From Streptomyces sp. NBC_00443 (GTDB taxonomy: Bacteria; Actinomycetota; Actinomycetes; Streptomycetales; Streptomycetaceae): a stretch of 64,000 nucleotides of DNA. Below, piece by piece: positions 54,159 to 63,308 of the stretch. The stretch's first letter is position 1. Every line of letters begins with the position of its first letter. Under the pieces are notes generated by a model that made no database searches, had not been told where the DNA came from, and saw only the letters and a program-made list of their open reading frames with translations. The stretch lies in contig NZ_CP107917.1 of assembly GCF_036014175.1 (NCBI RefSeq), positions 3,286,001 to 3,350,000 of the forward strand, in the 5' to 3' direction. Made by a program: the position numbers and the translations under genes.

Positions 54159-54569
54159 TCAGCCGAGTACGGCCAGCGCGTCGATCTCGATGAGCAGCCC
54201 CGCCGGCAGGCCGACGTACACGGTCGTGCGGGCGGCGGGCGGCTGGGTGAGCCCCTGCTCCTCGAAGTAGGTGTTGTAGATCTCGTTCATCTCGGCGAAG
54301 TGGGCCACGTCCGTCAGATAGACGCGGATCATCATCACGTCGTCCCAGGAGGCGCCGCCCTCCTCCAGGATCGCCTTGACGTTGGCGAGCGTCTGGAGGG
54401 TCTGCTCGCGCAGGGTGGGGCCGGCGGGCGTCGGGGCCTGTCCCTCGACCGCGGGAAGGAATCCGACCTGGCCGGCGACCTGGAGGATGTTCCCCTTCTT
54501 CACGCCGTGCGAGAACTTCGCGGGCGGGGTGGTGTGGGTCTTCGGGGTGAGTGCGGTCTTCTCGGTCAT
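54159..54569 (-). CDS. RidA-family enamine/imine deaminase
   Basis: A 136-residue RidA (YjgF/YER057c) protein that hydrolyses reactive 2-aminoacrylate or related enamines released by PLP-dependent dehydratases. The active-site Arg lies in 'PPAARTTVYVGLPAG', and 'LQVAGQVGFLPAVEG' and 'ALRV'-type strands ('VMMIRVYLTDVAHFAEMNEI') are in place. It is 10 nt after the IclR gene. Its presence beside a D-serine/threonine-type enzyme suggests a detoxifying role. Confidence 0.92.
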   Translation of the reverse strand: MTEKTALTPKTHTTPPAKFSHGVKKGNILQVAGQVGFLPAVEGQAPTPAGPTLREQTLQTLANVKAILEEGGASWDDVMMIRVYLTDVAHFAEMNEIYNTYFEEQGLTQPPAARTTVYVGLPAGLLIEIDALAVLG

Positions 54570-54579
54570 GCGGGTGTCC

Positions 54580-55356
54580 TCACGGTCCTTGTCGGGGGGC
54601 TGCCGGGTTCACGGGGTTTCTGCCGGAGTACTCGCCGCTGATGCCGTCCGCCGTACGGCGCACCAGCGGGAGGAGGGTGAGGAGTTCGTCGGCGGTGACG
54701 ACGACGTTCGGCGCGGAGACCGACATCGCGGCGACGACGCGGCCGTCGGCGCCGCGGATCGGTGCGGCGACGCAGTTGATGGACTCCTCGTGGCCACCGA
54801 GGTCGGTGGCCCAGCCCTGTTCGCGCACCTTCTCCAACTCCCGCAGGAATGCTGGGGCGTTGGGGGTGGAACGGGCCGTGTACATGGGGTAGTCGAGCTT
54901 CTCCGCGAGGACGCGGCGCTCGTGCTCGGGCCGGTCGGCGAGCAGCAGCTTCGCGACGGCGGCGACGGTGATGGCCACGGGCTTGCCGATCCGCGAGTAC
55001 ATCCGCACCGGGTACCGGCTCTCGACCTTGTCGATGTACAGCACCTCGCCCTCCTCGTACACGGCGAGGTGGACGGTGTGCCCGCACTGCTCGTTGAGGC
55101 GGGCGAGGTGGGGGTGGGCGATCTCGCGGATGTCGAGGTTCTCCATCGCCTCCTGCGCGAGCGCGATGAGGCGGGCGCCGAGGCGGTAGCGCTGGTCGGA
55201 CTGGCGGTAGACGAGGCCGTGCTCGTGCAGGGTGCGCAGCAGTCGCAGCGCGGTGGACTTGTGCACCCCCAGCCGGTCGGCGACCTGACCGAGGTCGGCG
55301 GGACCCTCGGCGAGCAGCGGCAGGATGCTGAGCGCACGGTCGACGGTCTGGCTCAT
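54580..55356 (-). CDS. IclR-family transcriptional regulator
   Basis: A 258-residue regulator. The N-terminal winged helix ('LGQVADRLGVHKSTALRLLR') is followed by the IclR effector domain ('YRLGARLIALAQEAMENL', 'HTVHLAVYEEGEVLYIDKVE', 'INCVAAPIRGADGRVVAAMS'). It is translationally coupled to the kinase gene (ATGA overlap). It probably binds the palindrome at 56528-56544 and controls both arms of the locus; the effector is unknown. Confidence 0.92.
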   Translation of the reverse strand: MSQTVDRALSILPLLAEGPADLGQVADRLGVHKSTALRLLRTLHEHGLVYRQSDQRYRLGARLIALAQEAMENLDIREIAHPHLARLNEQCGHTVHLAVYEEGEVLYIDKVESRYPVRMYSRIGKPVAITVAAVAKLLLADRPEHERRVLAEKLDYPMYTARSTPNAPAFLRELEKVREQGWATDLGGHEESINCVAAPIRGADGRVVAAMSVSAPNVVVTADELLTLLPLVRRTADGISGEYSGRNPVNPAAPRQGP

Positions 55357-56429
55357 GGCGTACGTACCTCCTCGACGGCCCGCTCAGTGGCTTGCGTCCA
55401 GCCGGGGCCGAGTCGAAGTTTCTCCCACCCGAGGTCGTCCAGGGCGACCAGGCGGTCGGCGGTGTCGCGGGCGGGTGGTGCGGCGAGGTCGCCGGAGACG
55501 GTGAGCGCGGCGGCAGCCATCAGGTGCCCGTGCCGCAACCGCTCGCGAACGCCGAGCCCGCGCAGCGTCCCGGAAAGGAACCCGGCGGCAAAGGCATCAC
55601 CGGCACCGACCGCCGCGACGACGTCGACGTGGAGGGCCGGCACGAAGGTGGTCGTCGACTCGGACTGCCCGGCGTTCACCGCCGTACGCTCGAACGCCGT
55701 AGCCCCCCGCGCCCCGTCCTTCACGACCAGCACGCGTGGCTGCGGCAGCAGTGCGCGGATCGCCTCCGGGCCGCCGGTGACGCCCCAGGCGGCCTCGGCC
55801 TCGTCGGTGCCCACGAAGACCACGTCGCAGGCGCGGGCCAGGTCCAGGAGTACGTCGGGGCCGTCGGCGTCGCGCCACAATCCCGCCCGATGGTTCACGT
55901 CGAAGGAGAGGAGCGGGCCGTCGGCCGGCCGCCGGGCGACGAGGTCGCTCATCAGCTCCAGGCAGGCGTCCGACAGTGCCGCCGTGATGCCCGACAGGTG
56001 CAGCACCCGTGCCGCCCGCACCGCCGCGAGGTCCACGTTCGCCGTGGACATCGCGGAGGCCGCGGAGCCCGCCCGGTAGTAGGCCACCTCGTGCGCGTCC
56101 GTGGCCCGGTCGCCCGCCGTGCGGAAGTACACACCCGTCGGACGCACCGGGTCCCGGCGCACGGCCGAGACGTCGACGCCGTACTCCCGGATCGCCTCGA
56201 CGAGATGGTCGCCGAACCCGTCGGCGCCGACCCGGCTGACCCACCGCACGGCATGCCCTGCGGCAGCGAGACCGCACGCGACGTTGGACTCCGCGCCCCC
56301 GATCGCCCGCTCGAACGACGGCACGTCGGCGAGGCGCCCCGGCCGCGTCGGCAGGAACGTGACCATGGACTCGCCGAGCGCGACAACGTCCACGACGTCG
56401 AGGGCATTGCAGGGTCCGGTGACAGTCAC
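55353..56429 (-). CDS. PfkB-family carbohydrate kinase (2-keto-3-deoxygluconate-kinase-like)
   Basis: A 358-residue ribokinase-fold kinase. 'VVALGESMVTFLPTRPGRLA' and 'FERAIGGAESNVACGLAAAG' carry the N-terminal PfkB signature. 'VVAAVGAGDAFAAGFLSG' is the second signature with the anion hole and catalytic Asp. The closest named family I recognise is KdgK, which phosphorylates 2-keto-3-deoxygluconate, but the neighbours point to amino acid rather than sugar acid use, so the substrate is open. First gene of the minus-strand operon. Confidence 0.85.
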   Translation of the reverse strand: MTVTGPCNALDVVDVVALGESMVTFLPTRPGRLADVPSFERAIGGAESNVACGLAAAGHAVRWVSRVGADGFGDHLVEAIREYGVDVSAVRRDPVRPTGVYFRTAGDRATDAHEVAYYRAGSAASAMSTANVDLAAVRAARVLHLSGITAALSDACLELMSDLVARRPADGPLLSFDVNHRAGLWRDADGPDVLLDLARACDVVFVGTDEAEAAWGVTGGPEAIRALLPQPRVLVVKDGARGATAFERTAVNAGQSESTTTFVPALHVDVVAAVGAGDAFAAGFLSGTLRGLGVRERLRHGHLMAAAALTVSGDLAAPPARDTADRLVALDDLGWEKLRLGPGWTQATERAVEEVRTP

Positions 56430-56527
56430 GATCGTCGTAGCTCCTCGGCGGTTTCGTGGGACGCGGCTTTCGTTGACCCGCGGTTCGCCGAGATGTTAGA
56501 CAGCGGTCAGCGATATACGCAATGGAT

Positions 56528-56544
56528 GTTGCAGAGAATGCAAC
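56528..56544. promoter_or_regulatory. Palindromic candidate IclR operator in the divergent promoter
   Basis: GTTGCA-N5-TGCAAC is a perfect inverted repeat, with an overlapping GCAA/TTGC pair at 56519-56532. It lies between the divergent kinase and PLP-enzyme genes, 22 bp before the latter's ATG, a usual place for an IclR repressor site. Confidence 0.6.
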
Positions 56545-56565
56545 TCCCCAGATCAGGGAGGTTCC

Positions 56566-57837
56566 ATGAGCACCGAGGCGCTCACCCGCCTGGCCGAGGA
56601 ACGCGTCGACCACCGCTTCAAGGGCCTCCCGCCGGACGCCGACGGCCTCACCGTCGCCGAACTGGCCGCCCAGCGCCGCAACCTCTTCACCGACGGTTTC
56701 GCCACCCCCGTGCTCGCTCTGTCCGCCGAGCGCCTGGAGCACAACCTCGACCTCATGGAGACGTACGCCACCCGGCACGGTCTCGCCTTCGCCCCGCACG
56801 GCAAGACCTCCATGGCGCCGCAGCTGTTCCAGCGGCAGATCGAGCACGGGGCATGGGGCATCACCCTCGCCGTACCGCACCAGGTGCGGGTCGCCCGGGC
56901 GTACGGCACCGAGCGGATCTTCCTGGCGAACGAGCTGGTGGACGCGGCCGCCCTGCGCTGGATCGCCGGTGAGCTGACTGCCGACGAGGACTTCCGCCTC
57001 ATCTGTTACGTCGACTCCGTGCGCGGCGTGGAGCAGATGGACGCGGCGCTGAGCGGCGCCGGGGCCACCCGTCCGCTGGACGTCGTCGTCGAACTGGCGG
57101 CCGGTGACGGCGCCCGTACCGGCGTCCGTACGGAGGCGGAGTGCGCGGCCGTCGCGGACGCGGTGGCCGCCGTGTCGACGCTGCGGCTGGTCGGCGTCGC
57201 CGGGTACGAGGGCGAGGTGCCGGACGCGAACCCCGAGCGGGTGCACGCCTGGCTGCGGCGGCTCGTCTCCCTCGCGGCCGAGTTCGACAAGGCCGGCCGG
57301 TTCGCCGGCCTCGACGAGATCGTCGTCAGCGCGGGCGGCAGCGCCTGGTTCGACGCGGTCGCCGACGTCTTCGCCGAGATCCCCGAACTGTCGCTGCCCG
57401 TGCTGAAGTTGCTGCGCTCGGGCGCGTACGTCTCGCACGACGACGGCCACTACCGCAAGCTCACCCCGTTCAACCGGGTCCCGCAGGAGGGCGCCCTCGA
57501 ACCCGCCTTCCGCCTGTGGGCCCAGGTCGTCTCCCGCCCCACCCCCGACCAGGCCTTCGTCAACGCGGGCAAGCGCGACGCGGCGTACGACCTCGACCTG
57601 CCCTTCGCCCAGGTGGTCCGCCGCGACGGACCGGAGCGCCCGGCCACCGGCATCTCCGTGACCGCCCTGTCCGACCAGCACGCGTGGCTGCGGACGACCG
57701 AGGAGGCGGACCTGGAGGTCGGGGACTGGCTCGGCATGGGGCTGTCCCACCCGTGCACGTCGTTCGACAAGTGGCAGCTGATTCCGGTCGCCGAGGCGGA
57801 CGGGACGGTCGTCGACTACATCCGCACGTTCTTCTAG
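56566..57837 (+). CDS. PLP-dependent D-serine dehydratase/D-threonine aldolase-like enzyme
   Basis: A 423-residue fold-type III (alanine-racemase-like) enzyme. K80 in '[12 protein letters not shown]' is the expected PLP-binding Lys, and H395-x-C397 ('[11 protein letters not shown]') fits the Zn-binding pair of the eukaryotic-type D-serine dehydratases. The family includes D-threonine aldolase and D-threo-3-hydroxyaspartate dehydratase, so the precise reaction (dehydration or retro-aldol) is open. The gene diverges from the kinase operon and is 19 nt before the deacylase gene. Confidence 0.85.
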   Translation: MSTEALTRLAEERVDHRFKGLPPDADGLTVAELAAQRRNLFTDGFATPVLALSAERLEHNLDLMETYATRHGLAFAPHGKTSMAPQLFQRQIEHGAWGITLAVPHQVRVARAYGTERIFLANELVDAAALRWIAGELTADEDFRLICYVDSVRGVEQMDAALSGAGATRPLDVVVELAAGDGARTGVRTEAECAAVADAVAAVSTLRLVGVAGYEGEVPDANPERVHAWLRRLVSLAAEFDKAGRFAGLDEIVVSAGGSAWFDAVADVFAEIPELSLPVLKLLRSGAYVSHDDGHYRKLTPFNRVPQEGALEPAFRLWAQVVSRPTPDQAFVNAGKRDAAYDLDLPFAQVVRRDGPERPATGISVTALSDQHAWLRTTEEADLEVGDWLGMGLSHPCTSFDKWQLIPVAEADGTVVDYIRTFF

Positions 57838-57856
57838 GAGACAGGGGAGGTCAGCC

Positions 57857-59479
57857 ATGGAAGAGCTGGTGATCCGGGACGCGGACGTCGTCGACGGCAG
57901 CGGCGGCCCGTCCTACCGCGCCGATGTGGTCGTGGACGGCGGCAGGATCGTGTCGATCGTCCAGGAGGCGGCAGCGGCCGGCTGCCAACGGCCCGAGGCG
58001 CGCCGGGAGCTGGACGCGGAGGGCCTGGTCCTCTCCCCCGGCTTCATCGACATGCACGCCCACAGCGACCTGGCACTGCTGCGGGACCCCGACCACAGCG
58101 CGAAGGCGGCGCAGGGGGTCACCCTGGAGGTCATCGGTCAGGACGGGCTGTCGTACGCCCCCGTCGACGACCGCACCCTCGCGGAGGTCCGCCGCGCGAT
58201 CACCGGCTGGAACGGCTCCGGCGACGACATCGACTTCGACTGGCGGACGGTCGGCGAGTACCTGGACCGCCTCGACGCAGGTTTCGAAGGCCGGGGCATC
58301 GCCGTGAACGCGGCGTACCTGATCCCGCAGGGAACGGTCCGCGCGCTCGCCGTCGGCTGGGAGGACCGCGAGGCGACGCCGGACGAGCTGGACCGGATGC
58401 GGCAGTTGGTCGCGCAGGGCATGGAGCAGGGCGCGGTCGGCATGTCGTCCGGGCTGACGTACACGCCCGGCATGTACGCCAAGGACGCGGAACTGACGGA
58501 GCTGTGCCGGGTGGTGGCGTCGTACGGCGGCTACTACTGCCCGCACCACCGCTCCTACGGGGCCGGGGCCCTGGAGGCGTACGAGGAGATGGTGGCGCTG
58601 ACGCGGGAGGCGGGCTGCGCGCTCCATCTCGCCCACGCCACGATGAACTTCGGCGTGAACAAGGGCAGGGCCCCGGAGCTGATGAAGCTCCTGGACGAGG
58701 CACTCTCGGCCGGTGGCGACATCACCCTCGACACCTACCCCTACACCCCCGGCTGCACGACCCTCGTCGCCATGCTGCCGAGCTGGGCGAGCGAGGGCGG
58801 CCCGGAGGCGATCCTGGCCCGCCTGTCGGACGACGACACGGCCGGGCGCATCCGCCATCACATGGAGGTCATCGGCGCGGACGGCTGCCACGGCGTGCCC
58901 ATCGAGTGGGACACGATCGAGATCTCGGGCGTGACCGACCCGGCGCTCGGGGACTTCGTCGGCCGTACGATCCAGCAGTCCGCGGACGCACGGGGCGAGG
59001 CCCCTTGGGTGACCGCGCGCGGACTGCTCCTTCAGGACCGGCTGGGCTCGACGATCCTCCAGCATGTCGGCCACGAGGAGAACGTCCGGGCGATCATGCG
59101 CCACCGGGTCCACACGGGCGGCTCGGACGGCATCCTGCAGGGCACGAAGCCGCATCCGCGGGCGTACGGCACGTTCCCGCACTATCTCGGCCACTACGTA
59201 CGGGAGTTGGGGGTGCTGTCCCTGGAGGAGTGCGTGGCCCATCTGACCGCGCGCCCGGCGGCGCGGCTGCGGCTGCCGGACCGGGGGCTGGTCCGCGAGG
59301 GTTACCGGGCGGACCTGGTGCTGTTCGACCCGGCGACGGTAGCGGCGGGCTCCACCTTCGAGGAGCCGCGCACGCTACCGACGGGCATCCCGCACGTACT
59401 GATCGACGGCCGCTTCGTGATCGAGGACGGCCGCCGCACGGACGTACTGGCGGGACGGGCGATCCGTGGAACCGCGTAG
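57857..59479 (+). CDS. N-acyl-D-amino-acid deacylase (D-aminoacylase family)
   Basis: A 540-residue amidohydrolase. The N-terminal small domain ('[20 protein letters not shown]') is followed by the TIM barrel. Metal-site motifs are '[13 protein letters not shown]' (H-x-H), '[10 protein letters not shown]' and the Asp in '[16 protein letters not shown]'. The C-terminal strand-rich end ('[11 protein letters not shown]') is family-typical. '[10 protein letters not shown]' is a characteristic D-aminoacylase segment. It frees D-amino acids from N-acyl forms; co-transcribed with the PLP enzyme. Confidence 0.88.
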   Translation: MEELVIRDADVVDGSGGPSYRADVVVDGGRIVSIVQEAAAAGCQRPEARRELDAEGLVLSPGFIDMHAHSDLALLRDPDHSAKAAQGVTLEVIGQDGLSYAPVDDRTLAEVRRAITGWNGSGDDIDFDWRTVGEYLDRLDAGFEGRGIAVNAAYLIPQGTVRALAVGWEDREATPDELDRMRQLVAQGMEQGAVGMSSGLTYTPGMYAKDAELTELCRVVASYGGYYCPHHRSYGAGALEAYEEMVALTREAGCALHLAHATMNFGVNKGRAPELMKLLDEALSAGGDITLDTYPYTPGCTTLVAMLPSWASEGGPEAILARLSDDDTAGRIRHHMEVIGADGCHGVPIEWDTIEISGVTDPALGDFVGRTIQQSADARGEAPWVTARGLLLQDRLGSTILQHVGHEENVRAIMRHRVHTGGSDGILQGTKPHPRAYGTFPHYLGHYVRELGVLSLEECVAHLTARPAARLRLPDRGLVREGYRADLVLFDPATVAAGSTFEEPRTLPTGIPHVLIDGRFVIEDGRRTDVLAGRAIRGTA

Positions 59480-59491
59480 CCGGTCAGCCGG

Positions 59492-60421
59492 TCACGGCTT
59501 GGGCAGCACGCACCCGCTCGCGTTCAGGTCGAGCTTGTTGTCGACGCCGAAGCAGGCGTGGATCTGGTAGATCTGCTGGGCGTAGTTGATGCCCTGGCGG
59601 ACGGTCACGTTGCCGCTCTCGTCGACCTCGCACGGGTTGTTGACCGTGCAGCGCTGGCCGTCCTCGTTGCCGGTGTTGTTGACGGCGACGACCTTGTTGG
59701 TGGCCTGGTCGATGACGGGGGAGCCGGACGTGCCGCCGATGGTGTTGCAGGCGGAGGTGTAGCGGACCGAGTCCTTGAAGGTCCAGTCGCCTTCCTTGAG
59801 GCGGTACGCGAACCCGTCGATGTTGCAGCTGTAGAGCCGCTTCCAGTAACCGGAGGCCACGGTGATGGCGGTGCCGGCGACGGGGTGGGTGTCGGCCATG
59901 GTGAGCGCGTCGATGCCGTACGAGCTCTTGATCTGCCCGTACGTGGTGGTGAGCTGGTAGAACGACACGTCCGTGTCGGTCATCGTCCCGTACGCGAGCT
60001 TGCTGGCGCGCAGGTTGGCGACCCGGTTCCCGGAGGCGTTGAGCAGACCGAACGTCCGGCTGGACGCCCGGTCGACGACGACCTCGCCGGGTCCCGGCAT
60101 GCCGGTCTCCAGACAGTGGCCGTTGGACATCACCAGCGCCGGGTCGTTGTCCTCCGAGTCGGAGAATCGGACGACGGAGCCGGAGCAGTTGCTGAGCGAG
60201 ACGGTGCCCGCGAAGTTGACGGCCTGGACCTTGGGGTTCAGGACCTCATTGAGGCTCTCCGTGGTGGACGTGACGGTGTCCTGGACCAGGGAGGTGACCG
60301 AGCCGGTGTCCGCGCTCTTGCCGAAGGACTCGGCCGAGTTCACGGGAGCCGCAGCCGCGGGTACGGCGCCGGCCCCGGCTATCGCCAGGGCGAGGAGGGC
60401 GGCGCCGAGAGGTTTTCTCAT
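59492..60421 (-). CDS. Secreted S1-family (trypsin-like) serine protease
   Basis: A 309-residue exported protease-like protein. The signal peptide ends near 'AGAVPAAAA'. The triad is visible: His in 'MSNGHCLET', Asp in 'MTDTDVSFYQL', Ser in 'IGGTSGSPVID'. Cys pairs (SNCSGS/GHC, SACN) suggest disulfides. The C-terminal half has 'GINYAQQIYQIHACF'. It converges with the deacylase gene, 12 bp apart. Substrate unknown. Confidence 0.88.
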   Translation of the reverse strand: MRKPLGAALLALAIAGAGAVPAAAAPVNSAESFGKSADTGSVTSLVQDTVTSTTESLNEVLNPKVQAVNFAGTVSLSNCSGSVVRFSDSEDNDPALVMSNGHCLETGMPGPGEVVVDRASSRTFGLLNASGNRVANLRASKLAYGTMTDTDVSFYQLTTTYGQIKSSYGIDALTMADTHPVAGTAITVASGYWKRLYSCNIDGFAYRLKEGDWTFKDSVRYTSACNTIGGTSGSPVIDQATNKVVAVNNTGNEDGQRCTVNNPCEVDESGNVTVRQGINYAQQIYQIHACFGVDNKLDLNASGCVLPKP

Positions 60422-60445
60422 GTGGGGGTCCCCTCATACGGAGAA

Positions 60446-60501
60446 GGTGACCGGAAAATCTCCGGTCACCCACGTGTTTGTCATGCGCATTGTCACGCAC
60501 G
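60446..60501 (-). promoter_or_regulatory. 5'-region hairpin and direct repeat of the serine protease gene
   Basis: A 10-bp perfect hairpin (GGTGACCGGA, 60446-60455, with 60461-60470) sits 25-50 nt before the protease start and would fold in its mRNA leader. Just upstream are two 12-bp direct repeats starting TTGTCA (60478 and 60490). Confidence 0.5.
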
Positions 60502-60681
60502 AGGGGGGTGCGGACAAGGACTTGGTTACCCGTGAGTTCAAGCCGTAGGGGATTCCCTATCACGGTGAATGGGGGGTGCGGAGAGGGCGGCGCAGGACGT
60601 TCACGGGAGGGGGCGGGGATCACCACAAGCGAGACCCCCAGGGCTTACTCACCCTGGGGGTCGCCGGCCTCGCCGTCCGTG

Positions 60682-61311
60682 TCATGCGCCGGCGTCGGTG
60701 CCATCCGCGGAGTCGGTGATCGGGCGGATACCGAATCCCGAGGTGTCGAGCTCGAAGCCGAACGGCGCGGGAACGTGCACCGACTCCCCGAAGGGAACGG
60801 TGGTCCGGGACCGGTACCCCTTGGGGGACGGATCCCAGAAGACGGTGACCTCCTGAAGCTGCATGTCGAGCAAGAGATACACCGGCACGACGCACCCATA
60901 CGTGTACAGCTTGTCCAGCCAGTCCGCGTCCTTCGTCGACTCGGACGTCAGCTCGGCGACAAGAGAGAGAGCGGCGCCGTCGGCATGCCGGCCCGCGGCG
61001 TCGAAGGCGGCCTCGTCCGCGACGTGCAGATCGGGGCCGAGACCGCGCTCATTTCCGGGAAAGGCGAACAGAAACGGCGCCACATCAACGTCGTGCCCCT
61101 CCGGGGCATGCGGTTCCAGCTGAAGCCGCAGCGACTTCATGGCCTTCTTGTAGCGCAGCTTCGACCACGGCGACACGACGATCTTCCCCCGGATGAGCTC
61201 GGCCTTGTAGCCGTCAGGTGTGTCCAGTTCCTCGGCCATGCGGAGCATGCGCTCGAACGCCCTCGACGCCTCCGCAGGAGGGCCTTCTATGGCCGCCGGT
61301 CGTTCCGTCAT
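60682..61311 (-). CDS. Uma2-family (DUF820) restriction-endonuclease-like protein 1
   Basis: A 209-residue Uma2 protein, a PD-(D/E)XK nuclease-fold family expanded in Streptomyces. 'GYKAELIRGKIVVSPWS' gives the substrate-like start, 'GPDLHVAD' the Asp, and 'ALSLVAELTSEST' with 'DADWLDKLYTYGCVVPVYLL' the E-x-K-like core with Lys in KL. ATG 61311 is chosen; the frame opens at 61380. No partner methylase or toxin-antitoxin gene is present. Confidence 0.85.
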   Translation of the reverse strand: MTERPAAIEGPPAEASRAFERMLRMAEELDTPDGYKAELIRGKIVVSPWSKLRYKKAMKSLRLQLEPHAPEGHDVDVAPFLFAFPGNERGLGPDLHVADEAAFDAAGRHADGAALSLVAELTSESTKDADWLDKLYTYGCVVPVYLLLDMQLQEVTVFWDPSPKGYRSRTTVPFGESVHVPAPFGFELDTSGFGIRPITDSADGTDAGA

Positions 61312-61464
61312 GGTGGTCACCACGGTCCTCCATTGATTACAGAGCGTGTCGCGCCGTCCACGATAGCTCCGGGCCATCACAGCCGCCCGCCATTCTCCGG
61401 ATAACCACCCAAACCCCGCGTCTCACGTGTCGGAAAACACGACGCAAGCCGCGTTACCGGGCCG

Positions 61465-61470
61465 TAAGCT
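61465..61470 (+). promoter_or_regulatory. -10 box (TAAGCT) for a leaderless aminotransferase transcript
   Basis: TAAGCT ends 7 nt before the ATG at 61478, with no ribosome site between them. Confidence 0.55.
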
Positions 61471-61477
61471 CCTTCAC

Positions 61478-62689
61478 ATGCAGGTGATCCAGTCGACCAA
61501 GCTCGCCAACGTCTGTTACGAGATCCGGGGCCCGGTGCTCGAGGAGGCGATGCGGCTCGAGTCGGCGGGGCATCGGATCCTCAAGCTGAACACCGGCAAC
61601 CCGGCGGCGTTCGGCTTCGAGTGTCCGCCCGAGATCCTGGAGGACATCCTCCGCAACGTGTCGTCGGCCCACGGGTACGGCGACGCGAAGGGGCTGCTCG
61701 CCGCGCGCCGGGCCGTCGTGATGCACAACCAGACCCTCGGCATCGAGACGGACGTCGAGCACGTCTTCATCGGCAACGGCGTCTCCGAGCTGATCGTCAT
61801 GGCGATGCAGGGGCTCCTCGACGACGGGGACGAGGTCCTGGTGCCCGCGCCGGACTATCCGCTGTGGACCGCCGCCGTCTCCCTGTCCGGCGGTACCGCC
61901 GTGCACTACCGGTGCGACGAGCAGTCCGACTGGATGCCGGACCTCGCGGACATCGAGCGCAGGGTCACCGACCGCACCAAGGCCATCGTCATCATCAACC
62001 CCAACAATCCGACGGGGGCCGTGTACGACGAGGCCATGCTGCGGGGGCTGACGGACATCGCCCGGCGGCACAACCTGCTCGTCTGCTCGGACGAGATCTA
62101 CGACAAGATCCTGTACGACGACGCCACGCACACCCCTACCGCCGCCGTCGCCCCCGACCTGCTCACGCTCACCTTCAACGGCATGTCGAAGGCGTACCGC
62201 GTCGCCGGGTACCGGGTGGGCTGGATGTCGATCTCGGGCCCGCGCGCCCACGCCGACTCCTACATCGAGGGCCTCACGATCCTCGCGAACATGCGGCTGT
62301 GCGCGAACATGCCCGGTCAGCACGGGGTCGTGGCCGCACTCAGCGGACGGCAGACCATCAACGACCTGGTGCTCCCCGGGGGACGACTGAAGGAGCAGAT
62401 GGATGTCGCGTACGAGCTGCTGACGCAGATCCCCGGCGTGACATGCGTACGGCCGAAGGGGGCGCTGTACCTCTTCCCGCGCCTCGACCCCAAGGTCTTC
62501 AAGATCAAGGACGACCGGCAGATGGTCCTGGACCTGCTGCGGAGCGAGAAGATCATGGTCGTCCAGGGCACGGGCTTCAACTGGCCCGAGTCGGATCACT
62601 TCCGGGTGGTGACCCTGCCGACGGTCACGGACCTGCGGGATGCGATGGGACGGATCGGGCGGTTCCTCGACGGGTACGGCCAGCCCTGA
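61478..62689 (+). CDS. Pyridoxal-dependent aminotransferase (AlaA/AlaC-like)
   Basis: A 403-residue class I/II aminotransferase. 'LKLNTGNPAAFGFECP' and 'GYGDAKGLLAARRAV' are AlaA-like. 'IINPNNPTGAVYDEAML' and 'SDEIYDKILYDDATH' contain the PLP-contacting Asn and Asp. 'TFNGMSKAYRVAGYRVGWM' has the Schiff-base Lys. AlaA forms alanine from pyruvate and glutamate, but related enzymes vary, so the substrate is inferred. ATG 61478 gives the family length. Confidence 0.92.
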   Translation: MQVIQSTKLANVCYEIRGPVLEEAMRLESAGHRILKLNTGNPAAFGFECPPEILEDILRNVSSAHGYGDAKGLLAARRAVVMHNQTLGIETDVEHVFIGNGVSELIVMAMQGLLDDGDEVLVPAPDYPLWTAAVSLSGGTAVHYRCDEQSDWMPDLADIERRVTDRTKAIVIINPNNPTGAVYDEAMLRGLTDIARRHNLLVCSDEIYDKILYDDATHTPTAAVAPDLLTLTFNGMSKAYRVAGYRVGWMSISGPRAHADSYIEGLTILANMRLCANMPGQHGVVAALSGRQTINDLVLPGGRLKEQMDVAYELLTQIPGVTCVRPKGALYLFPRLDPKVFKIKDDRQMVLDLLRSEKIMVVQGTGFNWPESDHFRVVTLPTVTDLRDAMGRIGRFLDGYGQP

Positions 62690-62751
62690 CGGCCCCGAAC
62701 GGGCGCTCACGCTCCGTGTGCGGGCGGCCCTGTTGTGCGATGCGCTCAACT

Positions 62752-62774
62752 TTAGACGAAATCTAAGCTAGGAT
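62752..62774 (+). promoter_or_regulatory. Promoter with a TTAGA-N5-TCTAA inverted repeat
   Basis: TTAGA (62752-62756) and TCTAA (62762-62766) form an inverted repeat just upstream of TAGGAT (62769-62774), a -10 box about 32 nt before the ATG at 62807. The repeat occupies the spacer region, a usual repressor position. Confidence 0.5.
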
Positions 62775-62806
62775 GGCTTCCTGTCAGAGCACAGGAGGCC
62801 ATCCCC

Positions 62807-63229
62807 ATGTACGAACCGATCCGCACCAAGTCGGTCCACAGCACGATGGCCGGCACCACCTCCGACTTCCCCCATCGGTCGCGCGAGGAGGAGCTGGACA
62901 TCCAGCTCGCGGGCCATCTCGCGGCGCTGCTCGCCGTCACCGACGAGCTGCGTGCGCAGGCCCCGTCCACCGACCTCGACGAGGCCGCCCAGCGGCTCGC
63001 CGAACAGGTGGCCCGGCTGCGGGGCGGACGTGCGCCGGCCCGCGCGGCTGCCTCCGGCGGTGACGCGAGGATCGCGGCGCTGCATCACCGGGCGCATGCC
63101 CTGGCGGGGCGGGCGCTGGTCGTCGCGGCATCCCGGGCGGACACCGCTGCGGCGATCCTCGCCGCCGAGCGGATGGACGCGCACGCCGCTGCGCAGCCCG
63201 AGTCGCCGGAGCTGACCGGCGTCGGCTGA
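62807..63229 (+). CDS. Conserved hypothetical protein, helical
   Basis: A 140-residue protein. 'EEELDIQLAGHLAALLAVTD' and 'LDEAAQRLAEQVARLRGG' are long helices, and 'LHHRAHALAGRALVVAASRA' with 'TAAAILAAERMDAHAAA' closes it. I recall close homologues in many Streptomyces but no function. No helix-turn-helix, signal peptide or metal motif. ATG 62807 has ACAGGAGG upstream. Its own promoter carries an inverted repeat. Confidence 0.75.
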   Translation: MYEPIRTKSVHSTMAGTTSDFPHRSREEELDIQLAGHLAALLAVTDELRAQAPSTDLDEAAQRLAEQVARLRGGRAPARAAASGGDARIAALHHRAHALAGRALVVAASRADTAAAILAAERMDAHAAAQPESPELTGVG

Positions 63230-63308
63230 CACCCCTCGAACGGCCCCGGTCCGCGTGCACCCGCAGCGACGCGCGGACCGGGTGCCACATTTTCCGTACT
63301 CTGAAGGC

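Noticed and set aside
56566..57837. Annotation of the PLP enzyme as alanine racemase
   Set aside because: It shares the fold but carries the H-x-C zinc pair of D-serine dehydratase/D-threonine aldolase types and lacks an obvious racemase Tyr motif.
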